In this document: positions 1 to 11,056 of the stretch, one piece after another
How the letters are laid out: each line of letters begins with the position of its first letter
How positions within the stretch are numbered: position 1 is the stretch's first letter
Assembly: GCA_038087015.1 (NCBI GenBank)
Contig: JASBNA010000003.1
Location: 1,116,001-1,180,000, forward strand
DNA: 64,000 bases
Direction: 5' to 3'
From: Cerrena zonata
Taxonomy: Eukaryota > Basidiomycota > Agaricomycetes > Polyporales > Cerrenaceae
Notes under the pieces: generated by a model
Seen by the model: only the letters and a program-made list of their open reading frames with translations
What the model was told of the DNA's origin: nothing
Database searches by the model: none
Program-made: the position numbers and the translations under genes

Positions 1-1114
1 CCCTTGCTGAATGCGGGTCAAAGTAACAACGTGGCCCGCTGAGCCTAGCGCATGTCCGAGTTCATGCGCGACAGAGCGTACGTATGTCCCACCGGAAACA
101 CGCATACGGAGGACAAAAGCAGTTGGTACGTCCTCCGTTTCCTGATCCGCGCCAGCGGTGTCTTCTACTTTGGCTGTCTCGTCTACACTTCTCAGTGTTT
201 TCTCAAGTAGCTTCTTCTCATCTTCCGTAAGTTTCTTTTCTGGCCAACTCCAGCTATGGTCGTTCCCCAACCATTCGACGAGCTCGAGGGAATGTATGGT
301 GACATTACGTGGTTCTATGGGGCGGGGGAGTGGTATTCCCTTCCGTGCGTATTCATAGAGCGGCTTCCCGTCCATTTTCAGGGCAGAGAAACTGAATGAA
401 ACGGTTAGAAATAAAGATAATTAATAAAGAGACAGTGGGTATGCGAACATCGGCGGTGTTTGAGTGATTTCACCTCTGAATTGCTGCAAGGCTTCTTCGA
501 CCTTCTCGCGAGTTACATGCTTCCACGGGGATATCCGAACTTGTGCACCGTCAGTATCATAGGAATCGGTTTCGCACCCCAACAGACATGTGGTTTCGTA
601 TTCCTACAATTGCAAAGTTAAGGTCTTGATATTTGACACATATATCTGCCGAAATGAGATGCATGACGTACCTTCACACAATCGAGAAATTGGGACAGAT
701 CTTTCGTGGCTTTACCGATACCAATGACTAGAGAGTGCTTGCTCTTAGAAAGCGAGTTTTAGGGCATAGGTGAGCAACATTACCCAGGACGCCATCTGCC
801 AGGGGATCAAGAGTTCCACCTTGTCCAATCTTTACAGGTCCTTTTGCGAACCTTCCCCTTTTCTTCTTTCCTTGATTGCCGAGTTTAGACTTCTCTACAA
901 ACACAGGTGAGCACGATACAAGCTCTTTCACTTTATTGACTAAAGCCATTGACGTCGGTCCAGAAGGTTTGTTGACTCCAAAGAGCCCGGAAAGGGGTTC
1001 TTCTTTTGTAGAGTCCTTCGGCATCTTGAGTCGATGAAGGACGTGACTAGAAAGCAAACGTTTTACGCCGTGCAACCTAGGATACTGAGAGAACGAAGCA
1101 AAGACGCGGAGCAT
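1..1114 (-). CDS. PUS4: tRNA pseudouridine-55 synthase, TruB/Pus4 family (3' end beyond window)
   Basis: Makes pseudouridine 55 in the T-loop of tRNAs. The TruB signature GGTLDPLADG is visible with catalytic Asp at about residue 103, followed after a 56-bp intron (728-783) by VIGIGKATK. Downstream exons carry the conserved SALKMDGKPLYEYARKG block and, at the left edge, SGGTYVRSVAHELG, which lies near the end of the catalytic domain, so only the C-terminal tail is missing. The first Met at 1114 gives a basic, Ser/Arg-rich leader that could be a mitochondrial presequence; a second Met 30 codons in would give a nuclear or cytosolic form. That fits the known dual location of yeast Pus4, but the dual use is inference. 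The family assignment is firm; one inner splice (about 430-380) was chosen by reading frame only. Confidence 0.93.
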
Positions 1115-1671
1115 GTACTTTACCAGTGGCGGCCTGAGGTCGTGGACTGGAAGTTCAAGCTGAAATGAAATGATGATCGTATAATGATCGAGATATTCCC
1201 ACGCATGATATTCATTTCTAGTCGATGTATTATAATTGTAGTAAGTTTGTAAATACCTGGCACCGTCGAAGTGTGTGAACGTTCAATGACGGCTTAAGAA
1301 AGAGGCCATGATTAGTTTCCAATCTCGAAGGGTGGTTTAACACTTACGCTAACCGTTCGTTTAACTACTCTGCCACTTGTGAGGAGCTCAGCACCCCCAA
1401 GAAATACACGTACTACTTGTTAGAAATCATATTATCTCTCGTAAAGGTGGTGAGCAAGTCTTTTGACGGGGAGGGCGAAGGAGACCACGAAAGACATGTT
1501 GCATTTCTGGGACCAAAAAGGAAAGTCTCTTAGGTCAGACTGTCAGCCCTCGATCGGTCGATCAGCCTCAGAGCCATAAAACCAACCCGCCAGCCTATGT
1601 TCAACTTCACCCCGCTCTTGCTCTCTAACCACTACCATCTCCCCTCTTCCTTATTTTCAACATCACATCTC
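1115..1671. other. intergenic, upstream of PUS4
   Basis: No convincing coding exon. It holds the PUS4 promoter side and, towards 1570-1671, a CT-rich stretch with an A/T-rich TATA-like patch (CATAAAACC near 1574) leading to an ATG at 1672. That layout resembles a fungal promoter and 5' leader for the small candidate gene that follows. Confidence 0.4.
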
Positions 1672-2233
1672 ATGTCACCCGCAAGTGTCGAGGACATCCA
1701 ACACCCTCTGGTGGACACTGAGACAACAGGTGAGTACTTAATAACTCGGCATCTGAACCTGGGGAGGGCATGCATCAATCTGGTGTCCTGTGCCGACCTC
1801 TACGTGGTCCCTGGGACGAGTACTCTCTGGCCTGCGCGGTGACGAAACCAACGGCACAAACCTCAAGCTCCGCCCATCTCTTGCTACTTACGCTTTGCTT
1901 TACAGGACCTGGGGAGGGTGCCCAACAAGATGGGTGTCCAGTGCCGACCTTTTCGTGGTCCTCGGGATAAGTACCCTTCGGGGGAAACCAACGGCACAAA
2001 CATCAAGCCATCAAGATGATTCGCCTCAAGTCACATCAAGGATAGACATGTTTGTGTTTCTCGTTCTCCAAATTTGTGTGCTGACGTTCTCGGGGAGGGC
2101 AAGCAAGATGTCCAGCGCCGGCCTTTTCGTGGCCCCCGGGATAAGTACCTCTCGTCTTCGGGCGAGGGCGAAACCAACGGCGCGAACTTCAAATGTTAAC
2201 AAACTTCGAATGGAATGGGCAAATTTGCACTAG
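1672..2233 (+). other. possible small gene overlapping a repeat array, unrecognised
   Basis: An ATG at 1672 sits in a good leader context and opens a 19-codon exon that ends in a consensus donor (CAG/GTGAGT at 1730). From there the sequence runs into three diverged copies of a roughly 100-bp unit. In one frame of each unit a short motif recurs (C-P-V/A-P, then two or three residues and W), followed by GGA TAA in units 2 and 3. Splicing from 1729 to an acceptor near 1904 would give a peptide of about 40 residues ending in that motif. The units do not share one frame throughout, so a repeat protein is not supported. I do not recognise the product, and a non-coding repeat is equally possible. 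Confidence 0.2.
1761..2193 (+). repeat. three diverged direct copies of a ~100-bp unit
   Basis: Units lie at about 1761-1867, 1911-2007 and 2092-2193. Each starts GGGGAGGG, has a core around TGTCC-GTGCCG-CC, a GGGA-AAGTACC block, and ends near GAAACCAACGGC-C-AAC. The units differ by small indels and substitutions, so this is an old local duplication. Spacing is about 150 and 181 bp and the spacers are unrelated. Confidence 0.75.
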
Positions 2234-2551
2234 GGCTTGAAGGATTGTATGGTAGAACAGCTCGCATAGTGTTACTCTTAGTCGTTTCAAAGCAGAAGAC
2301 AGATTGAAATGCACCAGATTTCTATAGCACGATCCAGAAACCAGAGTTATTGTCAGTGAGCTGAGTATCGGTGCCCCCTAAGATTCACTGTTAAATGAAT
2401 TCGAGGAATTGGAGTACGAGAATAATTCCATGCAAGCCTCACGTTCAGAGGTACATTCTTCATTTATCATCGACATCTTCTGCTGTATCTACATGTTGAA
2501 CAATTTCTCTTTCCTGCTGCGTTTGGACAAGTCAGATATTTCGTATGTGAG

Positions 2552-3602
2552 TTAGAGCTTCGCATCGTCATCAATCCATTTCATCTATATAATAGCAAAA
2601 GTGATCAGTACGCATGCAGCGATCAGCTCAACCCATAAGTATCACATACAAATACTCGGTGATGGACCTTGGAGCCTTCCGCGTTGATCTCCTCGATTTC
2701 TTCCGTTGTAAGATCGGGGAGCGTTTCGACATCGAGATACTCCTGGAGGCGCTCTGCCTTGCTAGTAGTACTGAGGGTAGCTAGCGTTGAGTGCCTAGTT
2801 TTATACGAATATTTGTTTACTCACCTAACAGCGACCACGCCTTGCTGGCGTAGCCAAACCTGGAGAACCTGACCCTCTGTGACTGGCTTGCCTCGGCTCT
2901 CTCCCAACCTCTTAGCAATCTTCTTCAAGACAGGATCCAAGGGTCCATCCTTGAACCTGAATGCCGGAGTTAAACCTCCATAAGAAGCAACCGTAATATT
3001 ATGCTTCTTGAGGAAGTCGAGGAGAGGCTTAGTAGCTTTGAAAACGTAAGGGTGGTATTCGATCTATATCGGATACAGGAACGATAAACTTGGAACTCAG
3101 AATCTCAGTGTTGATGACGTACTTGGTTGACTGCAGGCACAAACTCCGCGCCCGGAAGGATCGCTTCGAGATCCACGATACGGAAGTTGGATACGCCAAT
3201 ACTTTTAGCCTTTCCTTCCTTCTTGAATGCTTCAAGCTCCTTCCACACAGATTTCAAGTCCTGATGATTCTGGGGACTGTGGATGAGGAACAGATCAACA
3301 TAGTCCAACTTCAGTTTCCGAAGCGACTCCTCAAAGCTCTCTCGAACAGTTTGACCTGCAGGTACTGTCCACAGCTTCGTAGTCACGAATAAGGTAGACC
3401 TATCTACCCCAGATTCTACGATGGCATCACCAATGGATTCCTCATTGCCATAAACCTGGGCACCATCGAGATGGGTGACGCCATGCTTGATTGCTTGGAT
3501 AACAGCATCTTTAGCTTCCTTGTTATACAACGCCGTCCCAGTGCCAAAGGCGAGCCATGGAAATTTGTTGCCGTCATTGAGAGTGAACGAGAGTCTAACC
3601 AT
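2552..3602 (-). CDS. aldo/keto reductase, NADPH-dependent
   Basis: A 288-residue protein in four exons (3602-3123, 3063-2825, 2770-2656, 2584-2552), normal for the AKR family, which reduces aldehydes and ketones in the cytosol. The tetrad is in place: Asp46 and Tyr51 (LDGAQVYGN), Lys76 (TTKLW) and His108 (LFLIHSPQ). Further AKR blocks are GVSNF and SYGGLTPAF; the C-terminal exon encodes MKWIDDDAKL. I chose the Met at 3602 because it starts directly at the beta-hairpin of the barrel; an in-frame upstream Met at 3797 would add an unrelated leader. The substrate cannot be told from sequence. The GST at 22.4 kb and the SDR at 52.3 kb are the other redox or detoxification enzymes here, but they are not clustered with it. 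Confidence 0.93.
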
Positions 3603-4131
3603 TGAATATTGAATAGCGGTATATGGATGTCTATGAGTTGGGCGTGAGGGGTAAAGGCTTTCTGGGAAACCCGGGAGAGCCCATGTGCTTTTATGTAGTT
3701 TCCACGTCTGACGAAGATGAGGCGGCGATCTGCATGATCCACTTATCGGTATCGCCTGAAAGAAGGTTATTTTCGTACGGGGAACGTCATTATCCAAATG
3801 CGTTTGTAAGCGTCACCATTACGAGTAGTATTATAGGATATTTCACCATTGTTGGCGATTATTGCACACCTGAACATGCCGCATATGTACATGTTTGCGT
3901 GAGGGAGTTAGTCTCCGTCAAACGATATAAGGTGCGTATTGGGTTGACATGATTCAATCCATGGCGTAAGCTGCAGAACAGAAGTCATACGCAAAACCAG
4001 GACGGTCCGTCGAACCAACGTTAGGGAGGCGCTTGGTATTCATTTAAGCGAACCTGCCCTAAGTAAGCTGTTTATACCATTACTACGCCACGTTTCGTTC
4101 TTTATCTTTTAACAACTACGTAGACACCCAC
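3603..4131. other. intergenic, upstream of the aldo/keto reductase
   Basis: Promoter side of the minus-strand reductase. Open frames here are short and without recognisable motifs. Confidence 0.4.
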
Positions 4132-4939
4132 ATGAAGGCTCATCTAATATTTGGTGTGTCTTTATCTAATTGTGTCTTAGAGGGAAGGTTCACCCTTTGG
4201 CCGTATATCCTCAATTCAGTGGATTGTCGGTCACCTGGTGTTCCGACACTTGTTACACCCACCGATGTAGCTACTGATTATTGTGATCTTTCTTCGATTA
4301 GTTATAACATTATCTACGAATGCAATCTCTCTTGTGGCTCATCTATATTGTGTTGTGCTGAATACATAGTGTGCAGGGCACTCTACAGGATCCCTTCCTG
4401 CTCAATGAGCTGGAGTCCAAATGACAAATGTACACCTTGAATTTGGATGGGCCTTACTAAGTCATCCTTTGCATTGACTATCTCATGTTGTTCCGTGACT
4501 GGATCCAGAACGCATAGTATCTCCAGTGTGATTAGGTTGCTTGGTGAGAATCAACGATGGCTTTCTGTGTCAACGTGTCCAGTGTTGTACCCCGCCAATT
4601 TCAAGGCGCCATGCGGAACCCCACATCATCAGGTGCGTAGTTTCTTAAAACGCTCTCACGAGCCGAAACCACTCATATGCGATATGTAGCTGAATGAAGG
4701 CATGAAATCAACCAAATACATGTCCGTGGGGCTTATGCCGTGTGCAGCTCACTTGCATCTGTCAATTTCGGGATCAAGATGTCCCTGGACTGTTATGTGG
4801 GAGGCCGTGCTGGTCAAACCAGTACCAACTACTACCTTTCGTCGAGGGGGAATCTTCAATCTGTCAACAACAGCTACTTCTATTATCATTGGCACACTAT
4901 GTCGTTGCTCCTCGCCAATATTGAATCCTTTGCGTCTTG
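4132..4939 (+). other. possible unrecognised multi-exon gene, weak
   Basis: Short open blocks on the plus strand could be exons of one gene: a Met at 4132 with a hydrophobic start and several Cys, a Cys-containing block ending at 4440, and a C-terminal block from about 4740 to 4939 rich in Tyr, Asn and Ser. Donor- and acceptor-like sites are present, but I could not build one consistent frame and recognise no domain. It may be a decayed gene or non-coding sequence. Confidence 0.15.
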
Positions 4940-5528
4940 AGGCGGATCTTTAAAGTTCTCCATCTCGAATTTAGATACTGGAATTCGATGACCGAACCAG
5001 CTTCTCGATTTCATTATGCTAATATGCCTTCACACCCTTCAGTAGATGATCATGATGTTGCGTAATGTAATTTATTGGTCCTCCTTACTATCGAAGTGAT
5101 GTATGAAGAACCTCTAACAGGCTCGATTCAACAGTCTGTCTATTGTATGGTAACATCGAATAATTGAACATGGGATTGATTACACTTTGTCCTCCGCCTC
5201 TACTCGATGTAATCACATTTAAATTATAGTGGTCTATTCTCCGAATCAGTCGCCTTCGTCTGTCACATTTTCACATCGCACCTGACGTCGGTGTGGCGGT
5301 GCACATCACGTGACCGTGTCGCGTAAGTGGCCTCGGAAGTAGTTTGAGTTCATGGCGCGTTATGGGTCCGTTCTGTTCGTATTTGTCACACTCTTTCATC
5401 ACACTCTCGGCCACCTCAACCTCTTCACGACAGTCCGAAACTAGTTACAACTTCTTTCTCTGATCCAATCTCTTGTTCTCTTCTGGGCTGGTGCCCGTGA
5501 ACGTCATTCCTTCTGCCTAACCGCAAAG
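4940..5528. promoter_or_regulatory. promoter region of the DUF7918-type gene with CRE-like and E-box sites
   Basis: No coding potential seen. A CRE-like TGACGTC at 5283-5289 and a palindromic TCACGTGA (E-box) at 5306-5313 lie about 220-245 bp before the ATG at 5529. A CT-rich leader follows. These are sequence matches only; the bound factors are unknown. Confidence 0.4.
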
Positions 5529-6684
5529 ATGCTCAACCATCGTGGCTTTTCGGCATGGATTGTATCCGACGGCAGGATACCCTTCGAGTTCAAAACCACT
5601 ATTGATCACTCGAGGAACGTGGTCACATGCTGGATTCCATGCGAAGTTGGCAAGGTACTGCTAAACTAAACCCTACTAGAAGTAGTGTGACTAACACTGG
5701 CTCATAACAGAAGTTTACAGTCCATTGGCGCGATGGTGGTGGCTTAGTCGATACTGCTGGCTATATCTTCTTGGATGGCTTTGAAGTTCCTGGGTACTTC
5801 CTTTTTGGGTTCGGAGAAGCACACCGTGGTGCAGCTCGTGTTAGTCCTACGCTTCAAAGGCCCTTTGTCTTTGCTCAGGTGGATGAGGGTACGTACGAAC
5901 AGTCCGTTGAGTGCACTTCATGATGTTTCTGACACGCTGGCAGATGTTGGACCCTACCCATTCTCTCCTAAAAGCGGTGGGCTCATTCAACTATCTATAA
6001 AGCGAATCAAAAGGGTGGGTGCTTCTGCACCTAACGCACCGAGGCAGCCTCCTAAGCCAGTTACCGATGAGAAAGGCCATCCTGTCAGCAGGTATGTACA
6101 TCGAAAAGACTTTCAAGCGAAATGGTTAACTGACTTTGAAATACAGTTTGGGGTTCCCACAAGCTGCGCCACCTCAATTGGGATCCACTTGGAACGTTGA
6201 GCCGTATGACCCCGACCACCCAGAGCCATATGTGACGTTTGAATGGCGCTATCGCTCACTTCGTGAGTTTATTCTCAGTTACTATTCCTTCCACTGACCC
6301 TTGACTCCCATTTAGACTACCTAGTGCAAAACGAGTTGGCTACATTGGCTGAAATAGATCCAGAAGCAGCTGCTGAAGAGGATACTCCTCCAATGACACC
6401 CGCTTCTTCCACCAAGCCTTCTTCCCTAATGACACCTAGCCCCAGCCCTCCGGGTGTTAACAAGATTCGTAGGGTTAGCCATATTCCGTTATTTAATAAC
6501 CTTGTTACAAACTCACAAGCTACAGCTCCCTTCATACGGCACTCCCGGAGGGTCCAGCCAGGAGGGTATGAACTATGATTTATACAAGTTTCAGCATTTC
6601 GATCCCTCTGGTATCCTAACACCGCCCAACTCTCAACCCTACGTGGAAACACCCGAATTCAAACCTAACGTCAATCTTGAATGA
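5529..6684 (+). CDS. DUF7918-type basidiomycete protein, function unknown
   Basis: A 288-residue protein from six exons (5529-5654, 5711-5888, 5944-6091, 6147-6262, 6316-6455, about 6526-6684). The N-terminal half (GFSAWIVSDG, a WRDGG block, GYIFLDGFEVPGYFLFG, an RPFVFAQ block and a strand ending in IQLSIKRIKRVG) matches the beta-rich domain annotated as DUF7918, a family expanded in mushrooms and of unknown role. The C-terminal third is Pro/Ser-rich and looks disordered. The last acceptor could be at 6520 or 6526; both keep the frame. There is no signal peptide or membrane segment. The family call rests on remembered pattern similarity, not on a search. Confidence 0.75.
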
Positions 6685-7802
6685 TTTTGCTATCGACCTC
6701 CAGAACCGCGCACCCAGGTTGGTGCTGTGACCTGACTCTTGTGATTGCTCTCTTGCTGCCCTTTTGATTTGATTGTTTTCTTGTCCTTGCTCTCCGTATC
6801 ACGCGCTACCTACTATCGTCGATCTCCCTTGTTTTCTCGTCTTTCATGAATTTGTTGGCTCAGTCGATTGTTACTAGCTGCTTGAGTCCTCCGGACATTT
6901 GCTACTCGTCTGCTTTGTATACGTTTTGTTTGTGTATATGCTGTTTGCCCTTCTGTAATATATGATTATGCTTGCTTGAAAGAAAATCGGCCTTGTCTAC
7001 ACTCTGGCTCGGAGTCTAACACTATACCTGCCTAATTGGGATATACCACTCACTACCAGCGCACCAACCGACACCAACCTGAAAGTTTGCCAGATGACCC
7101 CTAACATGCACGGATGTTTCCACTGAACATGGAGCCGTTGTTACAATACTTCCAAGCTCTCCGCTTGAATTATAATACGGTCTAACTATGCACTTTCTGG
7201 TGCGACGTCCGAGAGGGCTGACTTGAGCAACCGTAAACTTTGCGTCGGACTTCCCAATATGTATGCAAGCGCAAGTCAGCCGCTACCAGAGGTTCAGGTT
7301 CCGCCAAATGATCTTAGACAGTACAACATCCGGATACTGTCTTCATTATCCGCGTCTTTGGTTGGCGGGATGGATCCGGCAGGACTCAGACTTTGTTTAC
7401 CCCTAGAACAATGGGTCCTCGAATGTTATTCCTCTCACTACTAGATGAATACGGTGGTGCGTTATGAGTTGTGCTTCGTGATATCAATAATAGCTTCTTG
7501 TGACCAGTGCGTTCCAAGTCTCTCCATGGGCGATCTTTTTTGGATCAGCATGCCAAATGGACATCCGGAACGGGGTCAAGTTCGGCCTACACTGACATCA
7601 TAACAGCTAGCTCTACTGTACTTCCTGTCAACCACATCCGGATCCGCGTTGTTCATGACATCATCCCCTCTATTGAATGTCCGCCTCTTGCACGCCCTGG
7701 CTAGACCTATAAAACGGGCGATATTCTTTCCGTCAGCCAGCATTCCATCTTTGTTCTGCCCACAACACATCACTATCTCACAATCTCTTTACTCTCTACA
7801 AT
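6685..7802. other. intergenic between the DUF7918-type and opsin-related genes
   Basis: About 1.1 kb with no convincing exon. The first 280 bp are T-rich and suit a 3' UTR; the last 100 bp carry the TATA box of the opsin-related gene. Short open frames near 7223-7831 have no recognisable motif. Confidence 0.5.
7708..7714 (+). promoter_or_regulatory. TATA box of the opsin-related gene
   Basis: TATAAAA lies 89 bp before the ATG at 7803. A canonical TATA box fits a strongly or stress-regulated gene, as is known for Hsp30/Yro2-type genes in yeasts; regulation here is inference. Confidence 0.55.
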
Positions 7803-8851
7803 ATGGGAGGAAACCAAGCGTTAGACGTTAATCCTCCGAATGCCAATATCAACCTGTCAAAGCATGGCTCTGACTGGCTTTGGGCCCTGTTCGCAGTCTT
7901 CGGACTGTCCCTCCTGATCACAGTTTTCTTTGATCGCAAGGTTCGTATTCACCTCCTATATATCCTCCCAATATAATGACACTAAACGTAAATTCAGCGT
8001 GCACGTGGAACTCGACTATTCCACCAAATCGCAGTAGTCGTTTTGGCTACCATGAGTATCTCGTACTTTTCCATGGCTTCCGATCTTGGTTCCACTCCTG
8101 TCGCGGTTGAGTTCCGGGATATAGGTTCAACTCGTCAGATTTGGGTATGTTCAATTCAACATAGACAGTTCGCGACCAGTAGGCTAATCCCGCGATACAG
8201 TTCGTCCGATACATTCAATGGTTTATTACCTTCCCCTTGCTGCTTCTTCAACTCCTCCTCCTCACTGGGTTCGTTGCCTCCGACATCCTCACTGTCATGT
8301 TCATGGGCATTGTTTTCGTCGTCTCTGGCCTCGTCGGTTCCCTCGTGCCATCCAGCTACAAGTGGGGTTACTATACATTTGGGCTCCTCGCTTTGTTCTA
8401 TATCTGGTACGTGCATTCGCCCTGCATATTCTACCTTTACCTGATCCCCAATCTTAGGTATGCGCTGCTCTTCCGCGCCCCACGCACAACATTCGCGGCG
8501 GACGGATTCTTGAGAGGTGGCTATATGCGCTTGGCGGGATGGTTGTCGTTCGTGCTCGCACTCTATCCCATCTGCTGGGCTGTCTCAGAAGGTGCCAATG
8601 TCATCAGGCCGACGTCAGAGATGATATTCTATGGCATTCTTGATCTCCTCGCTGGACCAGTCTTTTTGTTCGCTCTCCTCTGGCATCTCAAGGACGTTGA
8701 CTACAACACCTTCGGTTTTGCCCAATGGAAATACACCGACCCAACCTACGTCAACGGTGCTGTGGCTCCACGAACTGTTGTTGCTCCTGTCACCACAGTC
8801 CCCGTGACCACCACATACCCAATCGCCCAAGACACCACCCGCATTGTATAG
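7803..8851 (+). CDS. opsin-related seven-helix protein (Hsp30/Yro2/Mrh1-like), not retinal-binding
   Basis: A 294-residue membrane protein from four exons (7803-7940, 7998-8144, 8201-8406, 8458-8851) with seven hydrophobic helices of the microbial-rhodopsin fold. Helix C reads RYIQWFITFPLLLLQ, which aligns with RYADWLFTTPLLLLD of bacteriorhodopsin, so the proton acceptor Asp85 and donor Asp96 are both Gln here (Q101, Q112). In helix G the aspartate is kept (D226 in LDLLAG), but the retinal Schiff-base lysine is Gly230. It therefore should not bind retinal covalently or pump protons. It belongs with fungal opsin-related proteins such as yeast Hsp30 and Mrh1, plasma-membrane proteins linked to stress and to H+-ATPase control. 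The tail is Thr/Val/Pro-rich. Confidence 0.9.
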
Positions 8852-9086
8852 ACTCGACCTGAACGACGATCTTGGACTTTTCATTATCATATATCCACAT
8901 TGTACATTATCGATCCATTGTAGAACATATTCTATACATTACCATTACGCTGAGCTGATTGAGTGGTTTCTGCAACCTTGCCCTTTCGTAGTGCATTAAG
9001 CTGACTGAGACTTGGAGTAAAACAATGAGGTGGTGGCGCACTAGATTAGAAAATAAGCTGTATCCCAGATAATATTGTACGTGTAC

Positions 9087-10811
9087 TTACGTCTCTTGCG
9101 TGCGTTTCGCTCTCCATAGCGCACGTCGTACAAACTCAAAATCATCCTGCAGTGGGATAACGGTTCATTACATCAGACATCAGACAAGCCGACGGCTCAG
9201 AAACCTACAGAATGCCTGCGATTTGATTCACCAAGCCGCGCTTTACGGAGGTTTGCAAAAGAGTGCGATGCTAAACCTTACAGGTGAGTAAAGAACGCTC
9301 GGGGGGGTGTGGACTTACGAGACAAAGGGCTTCCCGCTTCTGCTTCATGGATCTTCTTGTTATAAGACAGCCAATCTGATAGAAGCATCAGCTACATGGA
9401 CAGTGTTATTGACTTGACTAATGCCAATACCTTTGAATTCCTCATAATCGCCTGCGTAGCCTACAGAAAAGCCTCAGTTGATTGACCGACAGAGTAACAT
9501 CGTGTCATACCCGAAGCTCTCTTCAACTTGTAGAGAACCTCCGTCATTTCATCCATTTCATCATGTAGCTCAGGCTGTACTACATTTCTCGCCACCTTCT
9601 TCTTGTCCTATGGTATATGTTTAAGAATGCATTCTACGTTCAAAACTGTGAATTACGTTCTTACCTGGGGATGGAAAATATATTTCCGTCCATGAGCCTT
9701 CTGCATCCCTCCCTTTCTCTTAACCTCGTTCTCCAGTTTTTCAAATGCGGCATCTAGGTCGGACCGTATTGTAGTTGCGTCTGATAATGAGGGTGTTGTT
9801 AAAAATCCCGAAGATGTCCTTGAGCTAGGAGCTGATGGCAGACCTGCGAAGAACCTCGACTCAGGCACTCTTTTCTCCTTGCTACTACTCGCTTTGTTAT
9901 TGTCGTTGGAATTAAACAACGGAATTGAGCGAGTGGAGATGTTCGATGATCGTTCTAATGGTGGACTGGAACGTTTGGACCATTGCGGTGGTGGTTGGGA
10001 AGGCCCAGCAAAGGGCTGTTGCGTACATGGTTTGGTTGGACGGTTTGGGAAGATGGGTCGGTTTGGAAGTGGTGAGGGCATGTCAGAGACTGTAGGGCGT
10101 GTTGAGTTTAAAGGCGAAACGCCGTTGACGGGATTTGGAACATGCGAACGCGGATCAACTTCTGAAGCAGATCGGTCTAGGGACGTTGAGAGATAGAGAC
10201 GAGAGAGAAAACACACACTCTTCCTTCCTCGTTTTGGGTCACGTTTCGCAGTAAAGCTTGGGCTCCAGGCATCCAAGACGGTCAATCTCGCACTATTATT
10301 GCAATAATAAGGCGAGTCAACACGTCCAGGAAATCTGGTGCGTGAGAGGCGTGCTTTAAATGACCATTCACCTACCTCATGGTGAATGCGTATATCGAGC
10401 TGTTTCCTTTTGCGTGTTTCATCCGATATAGAAATGGTTGAGGGTTTTAAGGTGGGTCGTTTTGAAGGTAGTGCAGGTGAGGGCATGTGCGTCGGATTCG
10501 AAGGCGGAGCCCGTGTTTGCGTGTTGCTGTTACTATCGTCTGCGCACTTCCAACCTTGTGGTTGTCAAATGTTGGGACACTTGAATATTTACTTCAAATA
10601 GTAGGTCACACATAGACATACCTTGAGTGAGAGCATTGCAGACTTCCTTGACGAGATTTAGTCCCGTGATTGCTAGTGCGTTCCAACGTTCAAAAAGGGT
10701 TTCAAGTTCGACTTCCTCTACAGGGTGCCGGGTAACGTAAGATCTACGTGCTACTTTACGTGCACGTAGCGGAAGAAGTTCCTCAGTTGCTGGTCTTTTC
10801 AAGGGGTTCAT
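9087..10811 (-). CDS. unrecognised protein, basic and low-complexity with a conserved-looking C-terminus
   Basis: Eight exons join to 449 codons in one frame: 10811-10622, 10554-10219, 10176-9665, 9607-9511, 9460-9431, 9375-9319, 9276-9209 and 9146-9087. The start is MNPLKRPATEE, a basic nuclear-type N-terminus, followed by a short predicted helix around residues 34-60 (EVELETLFERWNALAITG). The middle is Pro/Ser/Arg-rich and probably disordered. The last about 170 residues are charged and helical (a DLDAAFEKLENEVKRKGG block, KKVARNV, EVLYKLKRA) and look like a folded or coiled-coil part. One exon is only 30 nt. I do not recognise the family; a nuclear or chromosome-associated role is only a guess from composition. 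Confidence 0.7.
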
Positions 10812-11056
10812 GAATGAGATTACAACGTGACAGCGTAGGGTCTGAACTCTGTATGAAACAGGCTGATAGAAAGTTGGTTTAGTATAGTGAGGAGTCGGAC
10901 TTGCCTTTTGAAGCTTGTGTACGTCAAGCAATTTCGAGGACGCGCCGTGGCGACACGCCTCAGACACGCGACTGATCGAGGCCACGTGCAAATTCTGGAT
11001 CCATTTCTCGAGCTTCGGGCTACTGTCCTAACTTACCTTGTACTTGTTTCTTGATT

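Noticed and set aside
1790..2233. A 147-codon frame through all three repeat units
   Set aside because: The units are read in different frames within it, so it is not a repeat protein, and it opens in the middle of a unit.
4378..4430. A stretch reading LQDPFLLNELES that recalls the start of bacterial Hfq
   Set aside because: The frame stops at once and no Sm fold follows; chance similarity.
9640..10486. An extra intron (83 bp from a GTAGGTGAA donor near 10377) in the unrecognised 449-residue gene
   Set aside because: Removing it brings a stop codon into frame; read as exon, the eight exons add up to a whole number of codons.
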